Made by a program: the position numbers and the translations under genes. 64,000 nt of DNA from Heterohyrax brucei (taxonomy: Eukaryota; Chordata; Mammalia; Hyracoidea; Procaviidae): the NCBI GenBank assembly GCA_028571685.1, contig CM053141.1, forward strand, positions 57,286,333 through 57,350,332, written 5' to 3'. Below, one piece after another: positions 46,377-58,125 of this stretch; within the stretch, counting starts at the first letter, position 1, and each line of letters opens with the position of its first letter. The notes under the pieces were generated by a model. The model worked only from the letters and a program-made list of their open reading frames with translations, was not told the DNA's origin and did no database searches.

Positions 46377-46677
46377 CTTTGCAGATACCGAACTCGTCAC
46401 CAAAATCATCCTCCTCACTGTAAAACTGACACCTTAGCCCGGGGCCACACTTGACACCATCCATGCCAGAAACTGTGCGGTAGCAAGTTTCACCAAGCCC
46501 GGCGGCACACACGCGACAGCAGCCACAGTCGTCGAGCACCGTCCTCTTGCAGCGCGGGCTGATTTTGCAATTGTTACTGTCACAACGGTCAGGGCAGTCC
46601 ACTGCGTACTTGGCGCTCCAAGCCGTCACCAGATGCACAGGTACAAGGAGAGCGGTCAGCAGCCAGAGACTCTTCAT
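46377..46677 (-). CDS. ESM1: ESM1 (endocan) coding exon 1
   Basis: First coding exon of endothelial cell-specific molecule 1, a secreted dermatan-sulfate proteoglycan made by endothelium that binds growth factors and the integrin LFA-1. It encodes residues 1-100 plus the first base of codon 101. Residues 1-19 form a signal peptide with a Leu-rich core, and the mature chain should begin at Trp20, as in human ESM1. Twelve cysteines follow, including the IGFBP-like block DDCGCCRVC at residues 50-58. The ATG has G at -3 and no upstream ATG lies in the inferred 5' UTR. The donor (GT at 46375-46376) leaves phase 1, which matches exon 2. The family assignment rests on near-identity to human ESM1 across the exon, recalled rather than aligned. 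The exon reads without stop or frameshift. Confidence 0.97.
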
Positions 46678-46760
46678 GTCTCCCAGCAGGCTCAGACTCA
46701 GCTTCCTGCAACGTGCTCTCAGCTGGTGGGAAGCAGCCGTCCAGCTTCCAGAGTGGTAGC
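46678..46760 (-). other. ESM1: ESM1 5' UTR (inferred)
   Basis: Roughly 80 bases between the ATG and the start site expected about 30 bases downstream of the TATA box. It has no upstream ATG. The exact start site is inferred, not seen. Confidence 0.65.
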
Positions 46761-46786
46761 TGAGCCTCTGCCTACACGTTTATGAG

Positions 46787-46793
46787 TTTTATA
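46787..46793 (-). promoter_or_regulatory. ESM1: ESM1 TATA box
   Basis: TTTTATA on the plus strand reads TATAAAA on the gene strand, about 110 bases upstream of the ATG. This is a good TATA box for a tightly regulated endothelial gene and puts transcription start near 46757-46762. Confidence 0.75.
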
Positions 46794-46990
46794 CACTGGA
46801 TTGCCCGCATGCTTCCCCGTCATCAATTTCCTCAACCCAGCAGCAGTGCTGTCCTCCTGCCAGGCTCTCTTGTTTTAGTTTATGAAATCCAGGATGAAGG
46901 CTGGATTAACACGCTGCTGCCATCCAGGAATTGAAAAGCCCAAGCTGATGTCATCTGTTATGTTTAGATGGTTGTTTTGCATGAGGATTG
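46794..46990 (-). promoter_or_regulatory. ESM1: ESM1 proximal promoter with candidate factor sites
   Basis: Unique, repeat-free sequence directly upstream of the TATA box. Readable candidate sites on the gene strand are GAGGAAA (46833-46827; ETS or NFAT core GGAA), TGACATCA (46953-46946; CRE/ATF-like), TAAACA (46966-46961; forkhead core) and ATGCAAAA (46982-46975; octamer-like). ETS and forkhead factors are known drivers of endothelial genes, so the set is plausible. Such short motifs are common by chance and binding is inference. Confidence 0.4.
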
Positions 46991-48384
46991 AAAAACTCGC
47001 TCACATCCGTCTCAAAGGCTCAAGGACGTCTGCAAAGGGGGAAGAAAGAAGGTCACAGAACCTCCCACAGGACGGGAATTGTTCTGACACTGGCATGTCG
47101 CTTGAGCCTTAGTGTTATCTCAGAGCGTCTGAGGTCAGAAGGAAAATGATTTTGACATGAATTATCAGGACTGAAGAAGCACCTTAAAAAAACAAACATT
47201 TCATATTTCTCCTCAACAAATAGCTATGAGATCATTTGGAAGAAGAAAGGGTTATATTATGTCTTTTCAATACTTAGAAGAACGACAATAATTTGATACC
47301 GATTTTTTAAGACCCTGTCTTGTATTCTCCCACTTCTATCCTCAAATATTATTTCTGAATCAATTCATATTGCATATATTGAAGTCTATCAGGGATATAG
47401 CAGTATTTCTACTAAGACGTGGAAACGAAGCTGAGAATTGCCTTTAAAATTAATACTAAAAGCCACAAAAGAGGTAAGATCCTGCTGGTACTGCTTCCGG
47501 GTTACTCAGTTCTGGAAAAACTTATCAGATGAGTTTCTCCTGATTCAAAACTTCCTAGGGAGAAGGCTTATCCATCACCAAGTCCATTTGTCCAGCGATT
47601 GAGCCTATTCCAAGGCCTTCCCTTACCTCCTGGCATCTACCAGAGTCCTCCGTACAAACCGGCAAACAAGGCAACCAGCCCAAGGAAACAAAGGAGCCAA
47701 GCAGGGAAATCAGAACACAGCCCCAGAGGGTCAGATCATGGGGAAGGCAAAACACTACCGACTGGGAAGCCAGGTATTCGTGCTACGGGGGGTGTGTGTG
47801 AGTGTGTGTGGAGGTCACAGGGCCTAGGTTCTGCATGGAAGACACAGCACCCTCTTGACATACCAAACAGGCCAGGCTCTTATTAAGCAAGGTTTACAGG
47901 GCAAAGAGAGAAAGGGGAAAGGGGAGAAAAAGGAGTTCTTAAACCAACCACATAGTGTATTCCAAGCCACCTCCCCTGATACCTCGCTTGTCAAAAGAGA
48001 TATAAATCCTGAAATGAGAGGGTCAGTGGTTTTTAGTAAATAACCCAGTCTGTCACAGTTTAGCGGTGGGCAGACCACAGGCCTTCTCAGCCTCAGCTTC
48101 CACTTTTGGGAATTAACCATGCTAGACTGGTTGACATCTAAAATTCTTGTCCCCTCTAAAAAATGGGGCAAAGCCACTGGATGCGACTTAATGAGTGACC
48201 TTCACAAATGACAGTTTTGGGAGGATGGAGAGAACAGAATCCAGACAGCAGAGAATTATGAGATGGGCAATCAAGGTAACAGTTTCAGCTTCCAAATTTC
48301 CCAGATTTTGTCATGACAATCCAACTTGAAATATGTTCTTCATCCGCCAGAAACAAATGTGTACATAGAGGTGGCAAACTCTGA
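46991..48384. other. ESM1 upstream flank
   Basis: No repeat identified except a short GTGTGTGTGAGTGTGTGTGG run near 47790 and a purine-rich run at 47905-47935. Could hold distal regulatory sequence, but nothing specific can be named. Confidence 0.45.
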
Positions 48385-48605
48385 TTTATCATTATCAATA
48401 GTGACATTTATTGGGTGCAGAGTATGTTCCAAGCACCGTCTTTAAGGATTTTCTGTATATTAACTCACTTGCATCCCACAGCAAGTTTGTGAAGTAAGCA
48501 GTATTATCGTGATGCTTATTTTACAAATGAGGAGACTCAGTCAAAAAGGTGGACTAATTTTTCTAAGGACCCCAGTATGTCTGAAGACTGAACTTGAACC
48601 ATACC
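48385..48605 (+). mobile_element. MIR SINE
   Basis: ACATTTATTGGGTGCAGAGT, ATTAACTCACTTGCATCCCA and ACAAATGAGGAGACTCAGTC follow MIR/MIRb order. Confidence 0.8.
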
Positions 48606-48959
48606 AGTCTAATGTCAAGGCCACATACTTATATTGCCTCTTAAAAGGCAACCATGTTTTCATGGCCAATGATTCCAGAAGCCTAGTTCATATTATGAGA
48701 GAACCTGGAAAAGATTTCTTGTCCACATTTTGTGTAACATCACTTTCTGAGGCCGTGGTGTATGGCGCAATGGATTGCTTTTATATAGCCTTTCTCATCA
48801 TGGTCTTGTAATTTCCAATTGATTGGGTGACACTATGCAGATAAGGTAAATGTAGCCTACCAAGGGGAGTCGATAGTTTGCTAATAATACAAATAAAGTT
48901 CATGGCACCAGTTTTGAGTGGGACCATGCAAATCAGGTATATGGAACTCTAATGAGAGA

Positions 48960-49735
48960 ATAGGTCAGGTTTGCCTTCCTGCTAGGCTTAAAATGAGCCA
49001 ACCCAGAGACGGAAGGAAGGATCTCACTACCACCAACAAAGAGCAAGGAGTGGAATGAGTCCTTTGGACCCAGGATCCCTATGCTGAGAAGCTTCTGAAC
49101 CAAGAGACCAAAGGAGAGAGAGACAGCTCTAACATCAAAGACAGTAGCAGCAGAACCAAGAGACTCGGCAAGAGATTGGCCCACAGAGCACAGAAGCTGT
49201 GTACTTTCAGGGGGAGGCTTGCTGGCAGCGTAGGGTGCCTCCAGGCACTTAGTGAAGCTAGGTTTGTCAACCCATGGAGCTAGAACTGATGCTTTCAGGC
49301 CAGGCCAAGTCTTACCAGCACTTACTAGGAGAACAAAAAGGACTTTGTAACACTTATCCAAGAAGCGCAGAAACTGGAGGGCCAGAGAGAGGTGTGCCTG
49401 CAGACACAGCTGAGAAGAGGCTGTTCCTACTACAGAATTGTAATCTGAGCATTCCTGAACCTGAATTGTAACCTCTTACTTCCATGATAAAACCCATAAT
49501 CATGAGTATTATCTGTGAATTCTGTGTGGCCATTGGAACGATTATCAAACCCAGCTGAGAAGAGAACCATGGTAGGAGTGGTAGGAGATGGCAGGAGATG
49601 CTGGAGAGAGGAGCCATGCCTGGACTCCACCAGTCTCAGGCTGTTGACCCTGATCCTCCTTACTGCGTGGGAAGTTAGAGGAGGTCAGATGCCTCCACCA
49701 CATCACTGTTACATAGGAGTTAACCAGGATAGTGG
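48960..49735 (+). mobile_element. Probable ERV LTR
   Basis: Repeat-like stretch with a near polyadenylation motif (GATAAAAC at about 49483). GAGTATTATCTGTGAATTCT and CTCAGGCTGTTGACCCTGAT suggest an LTR end. The 142-residue open frame on the other strand (48933-49361) lies within it and is likely spurious. Family not known to me. Confidence 0.45.
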
Positions 49736-49787
49736 TTAATAATAACATCTGCCCTTTATATACACCTTACTAGGTACTAGGCACTAT

Positions 49788-50660
49788 GTTGTTGTTGTTA
49801 GGTGCTGTCAAGTCAGTTCCAACTCACGGTGACCCCTTGCTCAGCAGAACCAAACACTGCCCAAGCCTGTACCATCCTCACGGTACCTGCCCTGCTTGAG
49901 CCTGTTGTTGCAGCTGCTGTGTCAACCCGTGTGACTGAGGGTCTTCCTTCATTTCACTGGCCCTCTACCAAGTATGATTTTTTTTCCCAAGGACTGATCC
50001 TTCCTGATAACATTTCCAAAGTATATGAGATACAGTCTCACCATCTTTGCTTCTAAGGAGCAGTCTGGTTATTCTTCTTTCAAGACAGATTTGACCATTC
50101 TTTTGGCAGTCCATGGTACATTCAATATTCTTCACCAACACCACAATTCAAAGATGTCAATTCTTCTTCAGTCTTCCTTATTCATCATCCAGCTTTTGCA
50201 TACATATGAGGCAACGGATAACACTGTGGCTTGGGTCAGGTACACCTTAATCTTCAAGGTGACATCTTTGCTTTTCAGACATACAGAAGTCTTTTGCAAC
50301 AAATTTGCCCAGTGCAATGCTTCTTTTGGTTTCTTGACTGCTGCTTTCCTGGGCTTTGGTGGTAGATCCAAGTGAAATGAAATCCTTGACAACTTCAATC
50401 TTTTCTCTACTGATTACTATGTTACTTATCGTTCCAGTTGTGAGGATTTCTGTTTTCTTGATGCTGAGTTGCAATCCATACTGAAGGTTGTAGGTTTTGA
50501 TCTTCATCCGTAGTGTTTCAAGTCTTCCTCACTTACAAGGTTGTGCCATCTGCATATCGCATACTGTTAATCAGATTTCCTCTAATCTTAATACCCCATT
50601 CTTCTACATATAATCCAGCTTCTCAGTTTATTTGCTCAGCATGCAGATTGAATTGGAACT
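49788..50660 (-). mobile_element. RTE LINE, reverse transcriptase to 3' end
   Basis: Minus-strand peptides include GLQLSIKKTEILTTGTI, VKDFISLGSTTK and ASYVCKSWMMNKED, in the order expected for the C-terminal RT region of RTE elements. Two frames overlap between 50168 and 50507, showing a frameshift. The 3' tail is at 49795-49830. One of the longest RTE pieces here. Confidence 0.85.
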
Positions 50661-50677
50661 GACCAGACTGAATTGAA

Positions 50678-50826
50678 CTATGAGTTGGAACTGACCAGAT
50701 GGCACCTAACAACAACAACAATTCATCCAAATTGGAAAACACTGTTCTGTTCCACTGCCACCAAGCCAATTTTGACTTATAATGACCTTATAGGACAGAG
50801 TAGAACTGCCTCATAGAGTTTTCAAG
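50678..50826. repeat. 149-bp direct duplication, copy 1
   Basis: Nearly the same as 51569-51717 (five differences counted): an RTE 3' tail, a short unique stretch, and the tail half of a minus-strand AfroSINE. Copy 1 lacks the RTE body and SINE head that continue in copy 2, so it is the derived copy. Confidence 0.9.
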
Positions 50827-50984
50827 ATTGAATGTTAGTATGGTGATACTGTATAACCCTGATACATACTTTTCCTGAATTTAAACCATTCAGTATCCCC
50901 TCATACTGTTCCAATGACTGCCTCTTGAGCTACTTGTATCTACATCTTCCTTAGGAACATAACCATCTTATAGAAACCACACTT

Positions 50985-51120
50985 AATCTTCAAAGCAAGA
51001 GCTAGGTATTAATCTTAATCCCATTTTAGAGATGTGGTAACCCAGGCCTAGAGAGACCATAACTTTTCCAAGGTCACACAGTTAGAGAAAGCCAGAACTC
51101 CAACCCTCAGACAACTGGCT
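50985..51120 (+). mobile_element. MIR SINE
   Basis: ATCCCATTTTAGAGATGTGG then AGGTCACACAGTTAGAGAAA. Confidence 0.8.
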
Positions 51121-51339
51121 CTAGAAGCTAGATTAAAGGCTGCAAAATCAAATGTGTGCAGGTGCCAAACAAGTGATCCAGGTGAGTGAAGTGGACCAGG
51201 TACAATGCAGTGGGAGTGTAGCAGTTTTTCCTACCTGAACAGCACATGTACCTAAAGGAAGTAGCCACTTCTTAAGGCCTCACTACTTCCATGCAGGAAT
51301 ATGAGCCACTTGGCCCAATCTTTTTTAAATAAAACAGAA

Positions 51340-51612
51340 GTTGAATTCAGAGTTTTAGAATGTATTCCCTACTGTGGACATGTTATCAAGAAAGACCAGT
51401 CCCTAGAGAAGGACATCATGCTTGGTAAAATAGAGAGCCAAAAAAAAACTCTAACTGTAAACAAATGGATTGACACAGCGGCTACAATAACAACAAGCTC
51501 AGATATAGCAATAATTGTGAGGATGGTGACGGAACAAGCAACATTTCCTTCTGTTACACATAGGGTTGCTATGAGTTGGAACTGACCAGATGGCACCTAA
51601 CAACAACAACAA
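51340..51612 (+). mobile_element. RTE LINE 3' end
   Basis: Encodes DQSLEKDIMLGKIESQKK and WIDTAATITTSSDIAIIVR, ending in GGCACCTAACAACAACAACA. The frame is partly open (51301-51585). Confidence 0.85.
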
Positions 51613-51717
51613 TTCATCCAAATTGGAAAACACTGTTCTGTTCCATTGCCATCAAGTCAATTTTGACTCATAATGACCTTATAGGACAGAGTAGAACTGT
51701 CTCATAGAGTTTTCAAG
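51569..51717. repeat. 149-bp direct duplication, copy 2 (source)
   Basis: Here the RTE tail continues an RTE body and the SINE continues to its head at 51796, so this is the original context. Confidence 0.88.
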
Positions 51718-51796
51718 GAGCACCTGGTGGATTTGAATGGCTGACCATTTGGTTAGTAGCTGTAGCACTTAACCACTACTAGGCCACTAAGATCTC
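51645..51796 (-). mobile_element. AfroSINE, minus strand
   Basis: Complete copy with AGGAGCACCTGGTGGATTTG in the middle. Confidence 0.85.
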
Positions 51797-51879
51797 CTGG
51801 AAAACACTATGGGCCCTCTTTTCCTGTGGACTAGTTTGCACTTACTATAAATTTTACTATTAAAAAAATTACCAGTTTT

Positions 51880-53018
51880 AAGCTGCAGTGCATATAATCA
51901 ATGAAACACTATGCAATGTTAAAGAATAATGATGATTTTAGGAAGTATCTCATAACCTGGTTTCAACTAGAAGACATTAAGCTGAGTGAAATCAGTCAGT
52001 TGCAAAAGGACAAATATTGTATGACACCTCTGCTACAAGGACTTAAAAACAGACTTATGTATAGAAGAAAAGACTCTTTGGTGGCTATAAGGGTGGGGAG
52101 GGAGGGAGATGGTTGATCACAGGTTAGATAGTAGACAGGAATTTGCTTAGGCGAAAGCAGTGACAGCATGCAGAAGAGAGCAGATCAATATAACTGTACT
52201 GTGCCGTAAACTGAAAGGTTTTCTAAACTCAACCCAATATTTCGAAGAATAGAGTAGCAGGGACGGGGGTCTGGGGATCATGTTTTCAGGAGACATCAAG
52301 GCCAAGTGGCACAACTAATCTTTTGCTAAGAGAGTCCTTTGTACCCCATATTGGTAGGTGGCATCTGGGGTCTTAACAGCTTGCAACCTGCCACATGCAG
52401 TACACCAAAGTATCCCAACTCATCTGGAACAAATGATCACTGAGAACAACGAAGACACAAGGAAGTAAGGGTGCAGGAGACAGAAGGATCCATATGAAGG
52501 CAAGACTGTATCAGCATAAGACCAGAAGAACCAGATGGTGCCCAGCCACCACCAAAAGCAGCCGCAATTGGGGATACAACATAGAGTCCATAAGGCAACA
52601 TGAGAAAAAGAGGGGCACAGCTCAAAAACTCAAAGGCCACAACTGGTGTTCTGACAGCCTGGAGGGTCCCCTGGGAACATGATTGCTAGACCTGCTGCTG
52701 GCCCTGACCAGAGACCAGTACTAGGTCAACCCTTCAGACAAGAATGGACTGGACTTGCGGGCACTGTGTGACCATGTGGTGTGTGTCCTTTACAGTTCCA
52801 TATACTTATAGGAGGCTGTCCTGCTGGTTTCTTTCTGGATGGGAGAGAAGAGGGTGGAGAGCAGGGGATAGGTGCTCATTAAGAGGATACTAGAAATACA
52901 GAGTGAAAAGGAGGACTACACTGTCACTGGGCAAGGACAACAGATGAAGCTGCAGATAGGTGGGCATGCAAAATTGATTTAGATTGTATACTTTCACTTA
53001 ATCACAATAAAAAAAAAA
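51880..53018 (+). mobile_element. 5'-truncated L1 with poly(A) and target repeats
   Basis: Starts soon after 51880 with L1 3'-terminal sequence (AGTGAAATCAGTCAGTTGCA), then the GGGTGGGGAGGGAGGGAG tract and a roughly 1-kb 3' UTR. It ends in AATAAAAAAAAAA. Flanks AAAAAAATTACCAGTTTT (51862-51879) and its copy ending at 53029 differ at one base. Same family as the L1s near 1471-5427. No ORF2 domain retained. Confidence 0.85.
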
Positions 53019-53054
53019 TCACCAGTTTTCTCTTACCATAAATTCTAGATTTTG

Positions 53055-53260
53055 ATTGTGCTAGATTCAAATCTCTGCTTAGCCACTCACTAGCTAGAGG
53101 ACTTGGAAACTTAGTTTACTGTCTCTAAGCCTCCACTCCTTCATGGTTTACAGTGAGATGATTAGTAATATTTTCTTCATAGTGCTCATGTGAGATTGAA
53201 TAAGATAATATATGGAAAACATCTACCAGATAGTAGGTATTCAATAGATGATGCCTGTTT
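53055..53260 (+). mobile_element. MIR SINE
   Basis: TCTGCTTAGCCACTCACTAG ... GATTGAATAAGATAATATAT ... AGTAGGTATTCAATAGATG. Confidence 0.75.
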
Positions 53261-53267
53261 TTCATTT

Positions 53268-53460
53268 TAGGAACCCTACTTGCACAGTGGTTAAAGCACT
53301 TGGCTGAGAGCTTGGTAGTTTGTACCCACCAGTGGCTCTGTGGGAGTAAGTTGTGGCAGTCTGTTTCCATAAATACTACAGCCTTGGAAACCCTATGTAA
53401 CAGTTCTATCATGCCCTATAGTGCTACTACAAGTTGGAATCAACTTGATGGCAATGGTAT
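53268..53460 (+). mobile_element. AfroSINE, long variant, plus strand
   Basis: GCACAGTGGTTAAAGCACTT head; TGTGGCAGTCTGTTTCCATA middle. Confidence 0.85.
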
Positions 53461-53464
53461 TCTT

Positions 53465-54337
53465 CATTTTAAAAATACACTCATCATAGAGTTGGCAATA
53501 GATAAAAAAAAAAAATAACAAAATGGTAAGAACCTTCTGAACTTTCCCAGGACATTAATGAAGAAAATAAACTTAATAAAAGCATTGGAATATCAAAATC
53601 ACAAGAAGCAGGGACAGAGGAGCTCACAGACAACCATCCTTTGCATTTCTAACATCAATAATACCTTCAGCAGATGACAACTAAGCACAGAGAAGATATC
53701 AGTTCAGGAGCACCAAACCCACGATGACGGTAAACAGAAACACAATACACAGAAGAATGAAGAAAACAGCCTCAAGTTCTTAAATGGTGACAAGAGCTCG
53801 ACACAGAGCATCTGATAAGGGCCAGAGAAAGAATAAAACCACATGGCTATGCAAGCCAGTTCACTCTGTTCTTTTAAAATGCCACCATGGTTTTTGTTAT
53901 TGTTTTTTTCCCCTTAAACTTGATATTATATCAAACAGGGAAACGTGTAGGTAAACTGCACTGCTGTTTTGTGCTTTATTTTGTATGTCATGAATACTTA
54001 ATGTAACCAAAACCAAGCATTTTTTCTGGATAGGCAAAAGTGGAAAAGTTCTGGGCAGCTTCCAAACCCTCGGAAGGTGGTTCAGGGTCTAGCCAAATTT
54101 CTCTCTGCTTGCTGTGCCTTCCTCACAAAGTGTTTAACCAGATAGGTTTCGCTTAAACTGAGAGTAGCTCTGAAAGCAAAAATTCCCAAGAGGAGAGATT
54201 TAAAAGCAGATTTTAGGAGTGTGAGACTTGGTTTTTAATTTTTTGTTTGTTTGTTTGGTAACAGTTGAAAGTCTTCCTGCATTGCCACCAGCGTATAGCA
54301 AATCTTTCACGTGCCTAGTGCAAAGATGGTGGCCTAG
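53465..54337. other. Unassigned intergenic sequence
   Basis: Nothing recognised apart from short A and T runs. Confidence 0.45.
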
Positions 54338-54425
54338 GAAATCCAGTGGAACAATTCTACTCTGTCCTTAGAGTCACTATGAGTAGGGATTGATTGGACA
54401 CCATGCAACACAGACAACAGACAAC
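54338..54425 (+). mobile_element. AfroSINE 3' fragment
   Basis: CAATTCTACTCTGTCCTTAG and the tail region only. Confidence 0.6.
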
Positions 54426-54884
54426 AGTGAAGCTCTAGCACGTAAAAAGAGCTTCATTAATACATAAATATAACCAATTGTTTCCCAGAATCACTGCAGA
54501 GAGTATTAAGTTAAAATTTACCCATGACTTCCTTCTCTTTCCAACTGGAGAAGCAATGTGAGGCTCAGTTTCTCAAGCAGGTTAGGCTAAGCTGCAAAAT
54601 AAGAGTTCTGCCTTAAAAGAATAAGGTTGAGGTTTCCAGAAGTAGCTGAAGATTGAATGGGGTCTGAGGAAAAGCTTTAGTCCTAGCATATCTGCTGCTG
54701 CACAGCTAACTAACTTTGTCCTTGACCTTCCAACCTTGAATTTGGTGACACCTCCTTTACCCTGAGAGGAAGCCTACAGGACCTCATAGGGCCAAAGCAG
54801 CCTGATAAAACACATCTGCTAAACTGGTTTCACACTATCACAAACCAGTTGTTAAAGTCCGGGGCATGGAGAATCCTCTGAGAG
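54426..54884. other. Unassigned intergenic sequence
   Basis: No feature recognised. Confidence 0.45.
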
Positions 54885-55050
54885 CCACCTGACCTGGATT
54901 TCTAGAAAGAGCTCTGCCTCAGCCAGGCTGTGGAATCTTAGGTGAGTCACACACATGCTTGTTAGATCCCCTCATCTCCATGCTCTAACATCACAAGGAG
55001 TTAAAAGCATCAAGTGCAGCATCAGATGTGAAAGCATGATGACTATTACT
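54885..55050 (+). mobile_element. MIR-like fragment
   Basis: GAGCTCTGCCTCAGCCAGGC then TCTTAGGTGAGTCACACACA resembles MIR. Confidence 0.5.
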
Positions 55051-55790
55051 ATCAAGAAACTGATTTCTGAAAAACAGCTTCATTCTTGAAAATGGGAGTT
55101 TACATCTTAGTGCCAAAAAATTCTCCACAAGAAATCCCTCCAATTCTCATTTGATTGCTTTAAGAAAATCGATGTTTCATTGGACAGTAGAATTCCATAC
55201 AGTCAAGTGCCGTAGGGTAGGATCTGACAAATTCCATATACTAATATACAATTGACAAGCAATTTTCAAAAGCTGCATCTGCTTAGAAGAGTAAAGTGGA
55301 CCTGTGTTTAACTAGAACGCTTAGCTGGATTTGTCTTAATCAGCAGATCAGTACTGTAGGCAGCTAAGGCATAATCACTGTCACTATCAACAAGCAGCCT
55401 GCAGGGACAGTGGGTATGAGAGCACGTGAGTCAGTGCAATGGCATGTGAGAGAGCATAAGAGGATAAGGGTAGGACTCACACCAGTCAGCTACAAGCCTC
55501 ACCTCGGAATCCCTGGACACCCCTCAGAGAACCTAGCCACCGTATCCAGAGCTCAGACTTCAGTTCATTCCTGAAGAAGCAGCCACAGCAACAGATTGTT
55601 TTTCAATCCTGCCCAAATCTAGAAGCTTCTACCTAAGGTTCACACTGCTGAGAATCATTCTAGAGCCAAGAAGTCCAGACTTGGGAACATCTGAGGAGTT
55701 CTCACACTAAAGCTACCTTTTTCTCTTTGCTCCCAATTCCAACAGATTCTAATGTGAGGAGTCAAGGCAAGTTTTTCTAACAGCTGGCTC
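55051..55790. other. Unassigned intergenic sequence
   Basis: No gene or repeat identified. Confidence 0.45.
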
Positions 55791-55957
55791 TGAGAAACCC
55801 AGGTGGCATAGTGCTTATATGCTATGGCTGCTTATCAGAGAGTTGGCAGTTCAAGCTCACCAGGTGCTCCTTGAAACTCAACAGGGAAATTCTACTCTGT
55901 CTATAGGGTCGCTATGAGTCAGAATCAACTTGATGGCTATGTGTTTGGGTCTTTTTG
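55791..55957 (+). mobile_element. AfroSINE, plus strand
   Basis: GAAACCCAGGTGGCATAGTG head; CTATAGGGTCGCTATGAGTC near the tail. Confidence 0.85.
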
Positions 55958-56457
55958 ATTAGCTTTCTCAAATCAGGGTTTGGGGTCTATGAATTCTATC
56001 CACCAAGAGATTTCGGTCATACAGTGTCCTTTCACTACTGTAGTCTTATATGTACTGTCCTTGTACTTCAGATATGTGCCCTCACCCGGAAACACCACAC
56101 CCTGCCCTGACAAGACAAGAAATAGCATCTGCAGCAAAAGTGGTTTTAAACTTGAAACCCAAAGACCCACACTGGAGCCCCAGCACACCAGCAACACTGG
56201 GCTAAGACACTAGTCTTCTTGGTTAACACGAAGTTATTTCTGTGGTAAAATATGAAGGATAGAAATGTCTTCCTGAACTCAAAAACATGCTGTGAAGATC
56301 AAAGGAGAATGTAAATGTGAAAATACAGCCCAGAGCTGTGAAACACTATTATACCAGCAGAGAAAAAGAGCAGGGGCTGTCTCAGGCCTGTTCGTCTTTT
56401 TCTCTCTCATTCTGTAGTATAGTCCAGTCCTTAATTAACTTTCAGACAGTCCCTGGG
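55958..56457. other. Unassigned intergenic sequence
   Basis: Open frames on both strands at 55973-56213 lack any recognisable domain. Confidence 0.4.
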
Positions 56458-56904
56458 TGTTTTAGTCACCAGATACTGCTATAACAGAAAATACCATGAG
56501 TGGAAAGCTTTATGAAGAGAAACTTTATTTGACACAGTCCAGTAGGCCACAAATCTGTTTATGAATTATAAGTCCTTCAGTAAGAGAATTTATCATCGTT
56601 CAGCAGGCTGAGCCCAAATCCAGTGAGAGCATTTTGGCACAGGAACCTCAGGTCCAAAGGATGTGCTGTGCTCTCAGTCTTGGTGGTCTGAGATTCCCAA
56701 CTCTCTGTGCTCCCCTCTCTGCCTTATCTGCCGTGGCTGGTAACTCCAGTGCTGCCTTACTACACAAATGCTACCCGTTCTCCATTATCAATATCACAGA
56801 AGCAGGATTCACAACACACAGGAGGAACTGTACCGTGTCACGACTCATAGGCAAGTGAAATCAATACATACACTTCTGGGGGGGACACAACGCAATCCAT
56901 GACA
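56458..56904 (-). mobile_element. MaLR-like LTR, minus strand
   Basis: Reverse reading starts TGTCATGGATTGCGTTGTGT then CCCCCCC, and ends TGACTAAAACA. About 447 bp, relative of the LTRs at 22503 and 58329. Confidence 0.8.
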
Positions 56905-56937
56905 CCAGGTTACCAACAAGAGCTGTTCCTAAATGTA

Positions 56938-57188
56938 TCTTTAAGTTGATTTTGTGGGTAAGTCAGAACAAGTGTATACAATTCTTACTTAACCTTACTT
57001 CAGTGCAAGAAAAGCCTAGAACTCTTTTCAATGATTTAAAAAGTACATGGACAGCAAGTGAAGGTGACAGTGATGAAGAAATTTTTGCAAGTAAGCATAG
57101 GGGTTGGTGGAGTCCTTTCAATGTGAGGGCAAATTTACATAACACTGCAGAACAAGTGAGGGTTGTAAGTTGGACATTCTTTACCCCA
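56938..57188 (+). mobile_element. Tigger-like MITE, left-truncated copy
   Basis: Over about 230 bases it matches 63265-63520: TTACTTCAGTGCAAGAAAAG, AGGGGTTGGTGGAGT, GAGGGCAAATTTA. The left terminal repeat is missing. Confidence 0.65.
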
Positions 57189-57984
57189 GCCTTACTATGA
57201 TTCACAGAAAGCAGTGCCAGCTGAGTAAGAACATTCTCTCTGAGGTAGACACCACCTCTCCTCCCCACAGCCTGCCTCACCCCATCCTGTCAGATGACTA
57301 ATCAGCTCTCAGAACTACTCTTGCAATTTAAACAAGTTAATGAAATACCACAACCTTCCTAAATGACTAAATAATTAGTTTAAGCATTGGAAGTCCTTTA
57401 GGCACTAGAACTATCTGACCCAAGAGAACACTGAATTAGAAAACCATGTTAGAAGAAGTTATTGCTAAAATATTTAGAATTTCCACCAGGAATTTTGGAA
57501 AGACTAAGATTTCTGATTAACACAAGAATCATAGGAAATGATTCCACTACTTTGTTTCTCTAACAACATGGTATTTCCTTCATCTTAAATTGACTTACTT
57601 CATAAAGTAATGAAATTTACTAATGAGACCACTCTTGCCAGACCCATCAGACTTTGTGTAGCAGTAAAAGGGCTTAGCCCTCATATAATATGTGAGTTGA
57701 ATAACCAATTAAATGTTAAAGAATTTAAAACTAACCACCGGGAAAAGAAAAACATAATTTGCTTCTTCAGGACTTTCTAAGGAACTGGAACTTTTGTATT
57801 CAGTCTCTCTTCCGGTGTCGGATTATCTTGGCTCCTTTCTTCCTAGGATGTTTCCAATAGAGGCCTATACTTCTTTAAAAATAAATGTGTCTTGCTCACT
57901 TTTGACTGCCAATGGACTTCATGAAAAACCCTAATATACGACCTGAGAGCTTAATTTAGATCAAAGACACGTTCAGTGAAGTGT
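57189..57984. other. Unassigned intergenic sequence
   Basis: No feature recognised. Confidence 0.45.
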
Positions 57985-58125
57985 GTCTCAAAGAATACAT
58001 CCCAGACCACCTTCATCAAAGTGACCCAGACAACTTGTTAAAAATTCTGATTCCTGGGTACCACGGCCAAGGATTCCAGTTCGATGGGTCTGGGATGGGC
58101 CTAGGAATCAACGTATATTTTCATG
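57985..58125 (+). mobile_element. MER5A-like hAT fragment
   Basis: ACAACTTGTTAAAAATTCTG ... GGGTCTGGGATGGGCCTAGG. Confidence 0.7.

Noticed and set aside
48933-49361. 142-codon open frame, longest in the window
   Set aside because: It overlaps an LTR-like repeat on the opposite strand and has no recognisable family.
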